From positions 14,592 to 78,591 of the forward strand of contig JAZNEI010000028.1 in assembly GCA_045588485.1 (NCBI GenBank): 64,000 bases of DNA, in the 5' to 3' direction. A program made the position numbers and the translations under genes. The notes below the pieces were generated by a model, which had not been told where the DNA came from, searched no databases, and worked only from the letters and a program-made list of their open reading frames with translations. The stretch comes from HGM04593 sp045588485 (GTDB taxonomy: Bacteria; Bacteroidota; Bacteroidia; Bacteroidales; Bacteroidaceae). Positions 50,682 through 59,934 of this stretch are shown here, in pieces (position 1 is the first letter of the stretch; every line of letters begins with the position of its first letter).

Positions 50682-51647
50682 ATGATTGAACGTCATATAG
50701 TTCTAGAAGGAATAGACCCCGCAGCGTTCTACGGGGCAAACAACGTACATCTTCAGATGCTGAAAAAACTGCATCCGAAGTTGCGCATTGTAGCACGCGA
50801 CAATATAATAAAAATTATGGGCGACGAGGATGAACTTGAGCGCTTTGGCAGAGTTGTGGAACTGTTACGCGAACATTGTACAAAATTCAACAGCATAAAC
50901 GAGGAAGCAATAATCGACGCGGTAAATGGCAAGCGCAACGACAAGGGCACCGACAGCAATGTTATTGTATATAACATTAACGGTCGCCCTATATACCCAA
51001 GAAGCGAAAATCAGTGTCGTCTAGTGCAGGAGTTTGCAAAGAATGATATGTTGTTTGCGGTTGGTCCGGCGGGTTCCGGAAAGACATATACCGCAATTGC
51101 GCTTGCAGTGCGTGCATTAAAGAATAAAGAGGTAAGAAAAATTATTCTGAGCCGCCCTGCTGTAGAAGCGGGTGAAAAATTGGGCTTTCTGCCCGGAGAT
51201 ATGCGCGATAAAATTGACCCTTATCTGCAACCTCTTTACGATGCACTCGAGGATATGATTCCGCTTGTAAAGCTAAAGGAGTATATGGATGCAAATGTAA
51301 TACAGATTGCACCGCTTGCCTTTATGCGTGGTCGCACACTGAACGATGCAATAGTTATTCTTGACGAGGCGCAGAACACCACCCCACAGCAGATAAAGAT
51401 GTTCCTCACACGCATGGGCAACAACACCAAAATGATAATCACGGGCGACCTTACACAGATTGACCTTCCTCAAAGACAGGCATCGGGACTGATACAGGCG
51501 CTTAACATTCTGAAGGATGTTCCCGGAATAGGATTTATTACATTGGGCAAGAAAGATATTGTGCGCCATAAACTCGTAACAAGAATTGTAGAGGCATACG
51601 ACGCTTACGACAAAGAGAAAAAAGAGGAAAAAGAGAGTAAAGAATAA
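50682..51647 (+). CDS. phoH: PhoH-family ATPase
   Basis: A 321-residue cytoplasmic ATPase of the PhoH/PhoL group, linked to RNA metabolism in other bacteria. Walker A is GPAGSGKTYTAIALA near residue 127, Walker B VILDEAQNTTPQQIKMFLTR near 222, and the sensor region IITGDLTQIDLPQRQASGL. The N-terminal ~100 residues hold the KH-like PhoH N domain (NNVHLQMLKKLHPKLRIVAR). A Lys/Glu-rich tail ends the protein. Followed by purC after 40 bases, perhaps co-transcribed. Confidence 0.95.
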   Translation: MIERHIVLEGIDPAAFYGANNVHLQMLKKLHPKLRIVARDNIIKIMGDEDELERFGRVVELLREHCTKFNSINEEAIIDAVNGKRNDKGTDSNVIVYNINGRPIYPRSENQCRLVQEFAKNDMLFAVGPAGSGKTYTAIALAVRALKNKEVRKIILSRPAVEAGEKLGFLPGDMRDKIDPYLQPLYDALEDMIPLVKLKEYMDANVIQIAPLAFMRGRTLNDAIVILDEAQNTTPQQIKMFLTRMGNNTKMIITGDLTQIDLPQRQASGLIQALNILKDVPGIGFITLGKKDIVRHKLVTRIVEAYDAYDKEKKEEKESKE

Positions 51648-51687
51648 AACAACCTTTATTAAGAAACAATAATAAAAACATAAAGCT

Positions 51688-52632
51688 ATGGCAAAAGCAT
51701 TAACCAACACAGAATTTAAATTCGAGAAGCAGAAAAGTGTTTATCACGGTAAGGTACGCGACGTATATGACATCGACGACGACAAGCTAGTGATGGTGGC
51801 AACCGACCGTATTTCGGCATTTGACGTAGTTCTTCCCAAAGGTATACCTTTCAAGGGTCAGGTACTGAACCAGATTGCATCGAAATTCCTTGATGCAACA
51901 GCCGATATTGTACCCAACTGGAAATTGGCAACTCCCGACCCAATGGTAACTGTGGGTCTGAAATGCGAGGGTTTCCGCGTTGAGATGATTATCCGCGGAT
52001 ACCTCACAGGAAGTGCTTGGCGCGAGTATAAAAATGGTTGCCGCGAACTTTGCGGAGTAAAGCTACCCGATGGAATGCGCGAGAATGAGAAGTTCCCTAC
52101 ACCTATCATCACTCCCACTACAAAAGCAGATGCAGGGCACGACGAGAACATCTCGAAAGAGGAGATTATTACACAGGGTATCGTGAGCAAAGAGGATTAT
52201 GAGCTTCTTGAGAAATATACATACTCACTCTTCGAGCGTGGCAGCAAGATGGCAGCCGAGAAGGGTCTTATTCTTGTTGATACAAAGTATGAGTTTGGAA
52301 AGCGCGACGGCAAGGTTTATCTTATCGACGAGATTCACACTCCCGACTCATCGCGTTACTTCTATGCCGAGGGTTACGAGGAGAAATTCCAGAATGGTGA
52401 GCCTCAGAAGCAGCTATCAAAGGAGTTTGTACGTCAGTGGCTCATCGAGAATGGCTTTATGGGACGCGAGGGCGAGCAGGTTCCCGAGATGACAGACGAA
52501 TACGTAAACAGCGTTTCGGAGCGTTACATCGAGCTTTATGAGCACATCGTCGGAGAACCTTTCGTAAAAGCCGACACCGAGAATCTGTGCGAGCGTATAG
52601 AAAAGAATATCGCCGACTATCTTGCCAAGTAA
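51688..52632 (+). CDS. purC: SAICAR synthetase
   Basis: Joins CAIR and aspartate in purine synthesis. It is 314 residues, the longer type. Motifs: YHGKVRDVYDIDDDKLVMVATDRISAFD (two adjacent signature parts at 18-46), VEMIIRGYLTGSAWREY, ILVDTKYEFG and the active-site LIDEIHTPDSSRYF. Complete and followed by a 30-base palindromic terminator. Confidence 0.98.
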   Translation: MAKALTNTEFKFEKQKSVYHGKVRDVYDIDDDKLVMVATDRISAFDVVLPKGIPFKGQVLNQIASKFLDATADIVPNWKLATPDPMVTVGLKCEGFRVEMIIRGYLTGSAWREYKNGCRELCGVKLPDGMRENEKFPTPIITPTTKADAGHDENISKEEIITQGIVSKEDYELLEKYTYSLFERGSKMAAEKGLILVDTKYEFGKRDGKVYLIDEIHTPDSSRYFYAEGYEEKFQNGEPQKQLSKEFVRQWLIENGFMGREGEQVPEMTDEYVNSVSERYIELYEHIVGEPFVKADTENLCERIEKNIADYLAK

Positions 52633-52660
52633 GAGATAGAATCGTTAATTGTCTGATATT

Positions 52661-52694
52661 GGATATATGGTGCCATGGCACCATATATCCTTTT
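52661..52694 (+). terminator. Terminator of phoH-purC
   Basis: A perfect 30-base palindrome, GGATATATGGTGCCA and its exact complement (52661-52690), followed by TTTT. Confidence 0.85.
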
Positions 52695-52755
52695 ACAGCA
52701 TAATTAGGTTGTACTACAATATTTTCAGAGTAGATAATAGCAATTATATACAAAA

Positions 52756-52883
52756 TTACACAATATGTAAAGATTCATCCCGAATAAAAGATTGTCATCT
52801 CGAACGTATGTGAGAGATCTAATTAACTCTTCATGGATTTTTCTCCTCCCATACGGGGTTGTCGAAATGACAACATTGTGTAA
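52756..52883. repeat. 128-bp element with nested terminal inverted repeats
   Basis: Outer repeats TTACACAAT (52756-52764) and ATTGTGTAA (52875-52883) enclose inner repeats TTGTCATCTCGA (52792-52803) and TCGAAATGACAA (52862-52873, one mismatch). No ORF inside. The inner GTCATCTCGAACGTATGTGA followed by GAGATCT resembles a dispersed intergenic repeat found in many bacteria, from memory. Confidence 0.6.
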
Positions 52884-52930
52884 ATTGACATATAATTACC
52901 TAAATAATAAATAATAAAACATCCGCCAAT

Positions 52931-53680
52931 ATGAAAAGAGAGTTTGGAATAATCGGTTATCCTCTGCACCAATCGGCTTCGCCGGCATTCTTCAACAAAA
53001 AATTTGCCGATGAGAGTATCGATGCACAGTATATACCGTTTGAGATTGATAATATCGAGAAACTGCCCGAAATATTGGCAGGACACCCTACCCTGTGCGG
53101 ATTCAACGTTACAATACCTTACAAGCTACAAGTGATGGAATATCTCGAAGATATGAGCGACGAGGCAAAAGGAATAATGGCTGTAAATGTTGTAAAAGTG
53201 ACACATGATGCCGATGGTACACCTCACCTGTACGGGTACAATAGCGATGTAATAGGTTTTACACGTTCACTTGAACCTCTTACCAAAGGTCGACACAACA
53301 AAGCTCTTATTCTGGGTACAGGAGGCGTTTCAAAGGCTGTAGCATACTCACTGCGAACATTAGGTATAGAGTATCTTTTCGTGTCACGCAAGAGTGGCAA
53401 TGGTGCAATAGCCTACGACGAGATTACGCCCGATATTATGCAAAGCCACACACTTCTTGTAAACTGCACTCCGCTTGGAATGGTTGGACACGGTGTAGAC
53501 AAATGCCCCGATATTCCCTACTCGCAGCTTACACCTAAGCATCTGCTTTACGATGTAGTATATAATCCCGGGCAGACACTCTTCCTAAAAAAAGGAGCCG
53601 AGCAGGGTGCCGAGACAAAGAGTGGATACGAAATGTGGTATCTGCAAGCACTTGCATCGTGGGAAATTTGGAATAGCTAA
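52931..53680 (+). CDS. aroE: Shikimate dehydrogenase
   Basis: Reduces 3-dehydroshikimate with NADPH. It is 249 residues, the short form usual in Bacteroidetes. Substrate site GYPLHQSASPAFFN (residues 9-22) and FNVTIPYK with the catalytic Lys. The NADP fold is ALILGTGGVSKAVAYSLRTLG near 126. NCTPLGM, YDVVYNPGQT and SGYEMWYLQALASWEIW are family marks. It is followed after 18 bases by the sulfatase-fold gene. Confidence 0.96.
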   Translation: MKREFGIIGYPLHQSASPAFFNKKFADESIDAQYIPFEIDNIEKLPEILAGHPTLCGFNVTIPYKLQVMEYLEDMSDEAKGIMAVNVVKVTHDADGTPHLYGYNSDVIGFTRSLEPLTKGRHNKALILGTGGVSKAVAYSLRTLGIEYLFVSRKSGNGAIAYDEITPDIMQSHTLLVNCTPLGMVGHGVDKCPDIPYSQLTPKHLLYDVVYNPGQTLFLKKGAEQGAETKSGYEMWYLQALASWEIWNS

Positions 53681-53698
53681 TACTCTTCTTTAAAACTT

Positions 53699-55693
53699 AT
53701 GAGCAAAAAAGAGAAAAGAAAGGAATCGACAGCATCAATACTCACTCTGTACGCACATATATGGCTGTATCAGATTATTGGATTGGGTATTTTTGCCGTA
53801 GCACGCATTATCTATCTTTTAGGGCAAACAACTCTTGAAAATATAGCGGCACATGCCGACAGCATTCCTATGCTGCTTTGGAATGCATGGCGTTTCGACA
53901 CACAGGCATTGACATACATATCTCTGCCGGCACTGCTTGCCACACTTATAGTCCCATGGTTTGGTAGCGCCACAGTACAGAAGTGCAGCCATATTATACG
54001 CTACTACTATGCTGTAATGTTGGCAGCTTTGAGTGCTCTTGTTACAGCCGAGTTTTTCTTTTTCGACAATTTCAACAGCCGTTATAATGTAGTCTTTTTC
54101 GATTTTTTCGACGAGGGTCCTTGGGGACTTCTGCAAACAATGTGGCAAGACTATCCGTTTGCAAGAATAGTATTAGCAATAATAGCTTTGGGAGTATTTA
54201 TCTTTATAATCGGTCGTTACATCTCGAAAATACGGATACGAAAAAGAAAAATTTTCGGGACAGTTGCAACCATTGTGGCCACTATAGCTATCGCAGGAGT
54301 TACATTTGTCTTTATGCGTGGCTCGGTAACAAGATATACCCTACAAGTAGAGGCTTTCATGGTATCTACCGATGAGACCATAAACCAGTCGGTGCCCAAT
54401 GCCGTATATCTCCTAAAGAAAGCATATAAGGAGCGAGCAAACAGTTTCAAGCTCTACAGCGACGAACAATTACTTGCACGGGAAGGTTTCAAGAGTATAG
54501 ACGAAGCAATAACGACAGCCGGACTGCCTCTCACCGATGGCAGCAACAACGAGAAATGCGAATCGGCACTCTTTGGCAGCGCACCGGGCTATGGCAGCGA
54601 CACACTACCCTTGCCCAATGTTCTGCTTATACTCAGTGAGAGCTGGAGCAATTTCCTCACAACAATGGACAAAGGCGAGAGACTCGACCTATTATGTTCT
54701 ATGCGCAAACATCTGCAAGAAGATATTCTGTTGCAGAATTTTCAGTCGGTGCGCAACGGAACCATTTATTCTATCGAAGCGGTTACACTCACTATGCCCT
54801 ATATTCGTTTCTTTAATTCACGTTACCGATTTAAAAGTCTTCCTACCTCTATTGCCCACCCTTTCAAGCAAAATGGCTACAGTACCGCATTTGTTACCGG
54901 AATGGACCCAACGTGGGAGAATGTACTCGAAGGACTCGGTTACCAGAGTTTCGACACCATAATAGGCCGACAGGATATTCTGCATAGTATAGAGGGTAGT
55001 ACAACAAGCGCCATAGGAGTGTACGACGAGTTTCTTATGCAGTATATCTTCGAGCGTATGAGCAACGACAAGAGTGGTAATCCGCAATTTATGCTTGCGC
55101 TGACAACGACCAACCATCCGCCTTTTACCTACCCCGACAATATGCAGTTGCCACCGCTGAACGACGAATGGTACAAATCGGAATATCTCACAGGAAACGA
55201 TGATGTACTGCGCAAGTATGGTCTTGGAGCACAATATGCAAACAGAAGCATAGGCGATTTTCTCACAACATTGAAGGCATCGCCACTTGCACAGAACACC
55301 ATAGTTGTTGTAACAGGCGACCATAATGTACGCAGCATACTCGATTACGAGAAAGTCCCTGCCGAGCAGCGTTTCTCGGTACCGTTGTACATTTATCTGC
55401 CACCACAATATGCTTTATCCGACAGCAACAAGGAGAGAATAGAACAACGCTACGGTTCGCATTACGACCTACTCTCGACAATAGCTCCGCTTGCATTGAG
55501 ACAAGGTACACGTTACTTGAATATAGGCCATAATCTTTTGGATACGACAGCAATCGACAGCGAGTATTTCAGTTACAACGAGAAGCAGATTCTTGCACCC
55601 CAAGGCTGCAATTACGATTCGCTAATGCGTGTAATGAAAAGTCGCGAATTGTTAATGGAGATATACTACCAACAGCAATTCCGTTCGGAATAA
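53699..55693 (+). CDS. LTA synthase-family membrane sulfatase-fold protein
   Basis: A 664-residue inner-membrane protein with five helices in the first ~215 residues and a periplasmic alkaline-phosphatase-superfamily domain. NVLLILSESWSNF near 304 bears the first metal Glu, VRNGTIYSIEAVTLTMPY the presumed Thr nucleophile, TTNHPPFTYPDN follows, and VVVTGDHNVR near 540 supplies metal ligands. In Gram-negative cells relatives transfer phosphoglycerol or phosphoethanolamine to glycans or lipids; the real substrate is unknown. A GT4 gene lies 94 bases downstream. Confidence 0.9.
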   Translation: MSKKEKRKESTASILTLYAHIWLYQIIGLGIFAVARIIYLLGQTTLENIAAHADSIPMLLWNAWRFDTQALTYISLPALLATLIVPWFGSATVQKCSHIIRYYYAVMLAALSALVTAEFFFFDNFNSRYNVVFFDFFDEGPWGLLQTMWQDYPFARIVLAIIALGVFIFIIGRYISKIRIRKRKIFGTVATIVATIAIAGVTFVFMRGSVTRYTLQVEAFMVSTDETINQSVPNAVYLLKKAYKERANSFKLYSDEQLLAREGFKSIDEAITTAGLPLTDGSNNEKCESALFGSAPGYGSDTLPLPNVLLILSESWSNFLTTMDKGERLDLLCSMRKHLQEDILLQNFQSVRNGTIYSIEAVTLTMPYIRFFNSRYRFKSLPTSIAHPFKQNGYSTAFVTGMDPTWENVLEGLGYQSFDTIIGRQDILHSIEGSTTSAIGVYDEFLMQYIFERMSNDKSGNPQFMLALTTTNHPPFTYPDNMQLPPLNDEWYKSEYLTGNDDVLRKYGLGAQYANRSIGDFLTTLKASPLAQNTIVVVTGDHNVRSILDYEKVPAEQRFSVPLYIYLPPQYALSDSNKERIEQRYGSHYDLLSTIAPLALRQGTRYLNIGHNLLDTTAIDSEYFSYNEKQILAPQGCNYDSLMRVMKSRELLMEIYYQQQFRSE

Positions 55694-55787
55694 TCGGCAT
55701 AAAATCGAAAGGCTCGGCATCTGAACAAATATTTTCAATACCAAATTCAAATATAACATAAACAGATACCCCTAAAACAACAACAAT

Positions 55788-56831
55788 ATGGCAAAAGTAT
55801 TAGTAATAGCAACCTCAAGCAAGACTCGCGGTGGAATTACCTCTGTTGTAAAAGCACACCAAAAAGGCAAACAATGGAATGATTACAACTGCAAATGGAT
55901 TGAGACACATATCGATACAAACAAATTCATGTCGATATGCTATTTTCTAAAGGGATATGTCGAGTTCTTGTTCAACCTGCCATCAGCACAGATACTTCAT
56001 ATTCACTTGAGCCAACCTACATCTGCACTAAGGAAATTATTATTCTTTGCTCCTGCCTACTTTCTAAAAAAAGGCATAATAGTACATTTTCATGCTTTCT
56101 CGGCCGATACAACAATAAGGAGTAACAGCAGTTGGTTGTACCGCTTTATGTTCAGCAGAGCAAAAAAGGTTATAGCATTATCAAATACATGGAAAGAGGA
56201 CGTATATAATGCCTTTGATTTAAATAATATAGAGGTTGTATACAATCCATGCACAACAAAAGCAGAAGATATACAATACTCCAAGAAAAAGCATATACTT
56301 TATGCAGGAACTGTAAACGCAAGAAAAGGGTATGCCGATATGATACGTGCATTCTCAAACATTGCATCTAAATTCCAAGATTGGAAAATAGTCTTTGCCG
56401 GCAATGGCGAGATTGAGAATGGTAAAAAACTTGCAAAAGAACTTGGAATAGAGGAGCAATCTATTTTCTTGGGATGGGTAAACGGTGCAGAAAAGAAGAA
56501 AGCATTTGAAGAGGCTTCTATTTTCTGCCTGCCAAGCTATCACGAGGGATTCCCAATGGCAGTGTTGGACGCATGGTCATACGGACTACCTGTAATAACA
56601 ACACCCGTCGGTGGCATACCCGATGTTGCCAAACACAAAGAAAATATGCTTGTATTTACACCCGGAGATACAGATAAACTGTCAGAATGTATGCAAGAGC
56701 TTATCGAAGACAAGGAGTTGTTTAATAAGATAGAAAAAGCATCTCTATATTTTGCTAATAACACATTTAATATTGATGTAATTAACAAACAGATAGAGGA
56801 GATATACAACGAGGTTGCAAGTGAATTGTAA
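55788..56831 (+). CDS. GT4-family glycosyltransferase
   Basis: A 347-residue cytoplasmic, GT-B fold glycosyltransferase. N-terminal Rossmann SSKTRGGITSVVKAH; the C-terminal domain has HILYAGTVNARKGYADMIRAF, FAGNGEIENGKKLAKELGI, VNGAEKKKAFEEASIFCLPS and the donor site YHEGFPMAVLDAWSYGLPVI, where the second acidic residue of the family Ex7E is Asp. It is likely involved in surface polysaccharide. Convergent with the TPR gene, only 3 bases apart. It looks somewhat AT-richer than its left neighbours. Confidence 0.9.
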   Translation: MAKVLVIATSSKTRGGITSVVKAHQKGKQWNDYNCKWIETHIDTNKFMSICYFLKGYVEFLFNLPSAQILHIHLSQPTSALRKLLFFAPAYFLKKGIIVHFHAFSADTTIRSNSSWLYRFMFSRAKKVIALSNTWKEDVYNAFDLNNIEVVYNPCTTKAEDIQYSKKKHILYAGTVNARKGYADMIRAFSNIASKFQDWKIVFAGNGEIENGKKLAKELGIEEQSIFLGWVNGAEKKKAFEEASIFCLPSYHEGFPMAVLDAWSYGLPVITTPVGGIPDVAKHKENMLVFTPGDTDKLSECMQELIEDKELFNKIEKASLYFANNTFNIDVINKQIEEIYNEVASEL

Positions 56832-56834
56832 CCA

Positions 56835-58532
56835 TCAGTTCATAGCCTCTATTAATTGCTCTTTATGGGGGGCATCCGACCGCGAGATAATACTCTTTAT
56901 TCTTGACTTCTTTGTGTAAACATTGCCTACACTCTCCTGCATAAATATGCTTATTGCCTTTGACGAGAAACCGGCATATACAAATGCCATAAAGCGCAAC
57001 TCCGAGCTACCGAGTTGTGGAACCTCGGTGCGCAAAAGTGTCATTAAACCACCTCGGTAATTATCGACAATATCTTCGAGTCGTTCAACCGAGCGATTGT
57101 CTTTCATGAATGCTTCGATATTGTCGCGTACCTGACGATAAATGGCATCCTTATCTTTCTTAATATCGTGTGTCTCATAAAAAGTACCACTAAGTTCATC
57201 CAGCAATTCGAACTGTTTCTTGAACAATGTAGCCAGCTGTCGGTCCATCTCGGCAATACGTGCAGTGTGCGCCTGCAATTTGGATGAAATATCCTCGACC
57301 TCGGCACTCTTGACATAAAGCGACTGCCCCATTTCGTCGGCAAGCTCCATATATCTCTCAATCTCGGCATTCTTGACTGCCATACGGTTTTTTATGAAAA
57401 GCAGGACAATGACAAGAAGCAACACCACAACAACAATAACAGCAACAGCAAGACGTTTGGCCGATGCCAGACGATAGGCACCCAACTCGGCTTGAGAACG
57501 GTAGAAATCGCGCTGAGCCAACATTACAGGCTGCTGCAATGCACTACGCATTATTGTGTCGTGAATATAATGTACATTCTCTAAAATATCAAGAGCCTCG
57601 GAATAACGTCCACTCATACGACTTATGCCATACATCTGCACAAGATTGGCAAGCGTATCACTTATGGAGTTTGATTTTGTCCAGGCACGACGCATATATT
57701 TTGCAGATGACTCATAGTCACCACTCAGAGCATACATATATGCAATGGAACGGTCGACAGGCAGCGTAGTATCGCACAGCAAGAAATATTCGCTACCCAA
57801 CAGCCAATCGGACTTAGACGGGTAGTCGGTTCTATGATACAGTTCCAACAGATGTTCTATCGAGCTTTGGCAGATATCTTTATCATTATTACCGTATCCC
57901 CACTGCAGTTCCTCGATGAGACAACGTTCGGCCTCGTCATATTTTTTCTGCTCCATAAGCGTCTGTGCCACATTCACAAGTGCAGTGTGCTGCAAACGGT
58001 TTGCCCCTGCAACGCGGAAATAGAGTTGTGCCTTACGATAAGAGTCGAGAGCGCGAGTATAGTCGAAAGAATCGGCAAAGACATCGGCTATTGCCATATA
58101 AAGAAGCCCTACACTGACGGGATTCTTCACTCTGTCAATAATATGCTCGGCATTAATATAGTTAAGCATGGCTTTAGCATTGTAACCCCTTCTATGATAA
58201 ATACGGCCAAGAGTATATAAAGACAAAAAAGAGAGTTCGTCATTCTCTCCCGATGCATAATGTGCCACTACACGAGTCATCAATGAGTCACTTGGAAGAG
58301 CAGCTCCTACCCTTTCGAGTGCCAACGCACGCAACAGTGTATATCTATACGATTCGCTGCCCGATGGTACTCCCGCTTCGTCAATCCCGGAGAGAAGATT
58401 CAACGCACTATCGGGGTATTCTGCTACTATATCCTGAGCTGCATCAAGCAGCACTTCACACCCTTTGTCCGAGCAGGCCATAAAAGAGAGCAGAATTAGA
58501 AATATGTATATCGTATGCTTCATTACATTCAA
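56835..58532 (-). CDS. TPR lipoprotein-type regulator with C-terminal LuxR-like helix-turn-helix
   Basis: A 565-residue protein. Signal/lipobox IFLILLSFMAC, about 330 residues of TPR-like helices (YTLGRIYHRRGYNAKAMLNY, MEQKKYDEAERCLIEE), a membrane helix (AVAVIVVVVLLLVIVLLFI near 375), a coiled coil (AEIERYMELADEMGQSLYVK...), and a C-terminal ~100 residues ending in a LuxR-like HTH (LRFMAFVYAGFSSKAISIFM, then YTKKSRIKSII). This sensor-TM-cytoplasmic HTH layout is common in Bacteroidetes regulators of unknown signals. ATG at 58532 or 58523. The target genes are unknown. Confidence 0.8.
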   Translation of the reverse strand: MNVMKHTIYIFLILLSFMACSDKGCEVLLDAAQDIVAEYPDSALNLLSGIDEAGVPSGSESYRYTLLRALALERVGAALPSDSLMTRVVAHYASGENDELSFLSLYTLGRIYHRRGYNAKAMLNYINAEHIIDRVKNPVSVGLLYMAIADVFADSFDYTRALDSYRKAQLYFRVAGANRLQHTALVNVAQTLMEQKKYDEAERCLIEELQWGYGNNDKDICQSSIEHLLELYHRTDYPSKSDWLLGSEYFLLCDTTLPVDRSIAYMYALSGDYESSAKYMRRAWTKSNSISDTLANLVQMYGISRMSGRYSEALDILENVHYIHDTIMRSALQQPVMLAQRDFYRSQAELGAYRLASAKRLAVAVIVVVVLLLVIVLLFIKNRMAVKNAEIERYMELADEMGQSLYVKSAEVEDISSKLQAHTARIAEMDRQLATLFKKQFELLDELSGTFYETHDIKKDKDAIYRQVRDNIEAFMKDNRSVERLEDIVDNYRGGLMTLLRTEVPQLGSSELRFMAFVYAGFSSKAISIFMQESVGNVYTKKSRIKSIISRSDAPHKEQLIEAMN

Positions 58533-58576
58533 TTTTAGAACACAAAAACGATTATTTACTTTGTTTCCGTCCTTAC

Positions 58577-58608
58577 AAAATTAGTGTATTTTCACGAACA
58601 ATGACAAC
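58577..58608 (-). promoter_or_regulatory. Candidate promoter of the TPR regulator gene
   Basis: TAATTTTG on the minus strand (58584-58577) is an exact -7 box 45 bases before the start. TTG at 58608-58606 lies 21 bases upstream. Confidence 0.55.
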
Positions 58609-58678
58609 AGAACAAGAGCAAAATACATCTTATACTCATTTTTTTGATTATAATTTTGCATTAAGTACAAAAACATCT

Positions 58679-58712
58679 AATTTTGTTATTATATATAATT
58701 TTGTTATTATAT
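58679..58712. repeat. Two 16-base direct repeats
   Basis: AATTTTGTTATTATAT occurs at 58679-58694 and 58697-58712, two bases apart, in an AT-rich spacer just past the stop of the interrupted gene. Confidence 0.7.
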
Positions 58713-58714
58713 AA

Positions 58715-59152
58715 TTATAAAGACATACGAGTATTGTTTCTGCTATTTAAATCATTAGTACGCAGGTTCCAATTCTTTTTCTGCGCAAGTTCAAGGATAC
58801 GTTGGCGGGTAGAGTAATCACTTGGGCGCGGGGGAACACCTGCACGCTGTTCGCGTTCCTCGGCTACACAGTTCTGCTCCCTCATCTCCTCGATGACATC
58901 TTTTTCGTCCTCATTTTGGGTATTTTAGCCACTTTTAACGGGATTTTCTTGCGAATTAGAAACAGATGCAGTACTTTCGTTGTTAGAAACGGTAGGCTCA
59001 CCGTTGGGTTGTGCGGCTGAAATGCAACTCTTCTCTTCCGCAGAAAGCGAAGAGCCGGTCGAAACGGCATTATTCGGTTGTTGAGGTTCGGTCTTGACGA
59101 CCGTTTCTTTTTTGTTTGAGTACACTTTACGGAAGATACCGCCACTATTCAC
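58715..59152 (-). pseudogene. Gene interrupted by an in-frame TAA
   Basis: One frame of 145 codons from a GTG at 59152 to a TAA at 58715-58717, broken by TAA at 58925-58927 (codon 76). The first half is low-complexity (Ser, Asn, Glu, Pro rich: NNAVSTGSSLSAEEKSC). The second half looks conserved and protein-like: NEDEKDVIEEMREQNCVAEE, then REQRAGVPPRPSDYSTRQRI and LELAQKKNWNLRTND. The sense of the frame on both sides of the stop suggests a recent nonsense mutation, or use of a later start (ATG in EEMREQ). The family is not recognised. Confidence 0.6.
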
Positions 59153-59175
59153 ATTTCAATACGAGCTATAGAGTC

Positions 59176-59934
59176 ATGACACACCTATCAATACTGCAAT
59201 ATATGGCATTCCCGATGAATATCCTCGTCGCCTCAATATGGCTTGCAGTATTGATATTTTTGTACAACAAACACAGAAAGAGACCTGCCGTAGTGTTTAT
59301 GCTGTCTCCTTGCGCAACAATTATTTCAATAATTGCGATAATCATAGGTGCAATAGGAATTGCTTTTATTCCCGACTTCAGCACCTCGACTATATTCATT
59401 ACTATTTTATTATATGTTCTAAGCAACCTGACCTTTGTTATACTTCGCGGATACAAAGATAAAAACGGGATTCGAGTGCGTTTCGTAATGAACCACGTTG
59501 GATTATGGTTGTTACTCTTTTCGGGTTTTATAGGAGCAGCAGACACTGTTAATGTAGATGTAATAGTATATAGGAACGCTCCAAACAACGAAGCTTTTCA
59601 AAAAGATGGAGAAAGTTGTTTCCTCGATTACAAGCTGATGTTACACGATTTCAAAGTCGAAACGTCGCAAAACGGAACACCTATAGATTTTGAAGCTACA
59701 GTTATTATAGACAGAGACACTGCCACGCTTAAAGTAAATCATCCATATTCACGTACCCTTATCGAAGATATTTATCTGACAGGGTATGATACCAATAGCG
59801 GAAAGGATACACCCTATTGTAATATACAGATAGTAAGCTCACCATGGAAATATTTTATGTTTATTGGTATATTAATGATGTTGTGTGGTGCTGCAATGCT
59901 GTTCCTACAAGGTCCTAAAAGAGAAAAGTTATGA
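59176..59934 (+). CDS. ResB-like cytochrome c biogenesis protein
   Basis: A 252-residue membrane protein. Three N-terminal helices (MNILVASIWLAVLIFLY; IISIIAIIIGAIGIAFI; IFITILLYVLSNLTFVIL), one near 120 (NHVGLWLLLFSGFIGAADTV), a periplasmic domain with the ResB-like CFLDYKLMLHDFKVETSQNG and ATLKVNHPYSR, and a final helix (FMFIGILMMLCGAAMLFL). In system II, ResB and CcsA carry haem across the membrane and attach it to c-type cytochromes. The ATG at 59176 is favoured over a non-ATG extension to 59116. The stop overlaps the ccsA-like start (ATGA). Confidence 0.82.
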   Translation: MTHLSILQYMAFPMNILVASIWLAVLIFLYNKHRKRPAVVFMLSPCATIISIIAIIIGAIGIAFIPDFSTSTIFITILLYVLSNLTFVILRGYKDKNGIRVRFVMNHVGLWLLLFSGFIGAADTVNVDVIVYRNAPNNEAFQKDGESCFLDYKLMLHDFKVETSQNGTPIDFEATVIIDRDTATLKVNHPYSRTLIEDIYLTGYDTNSGKDTPYCNIQIVSSPWKYFMFIGILMMLCGAAMLFLQGPKREKL

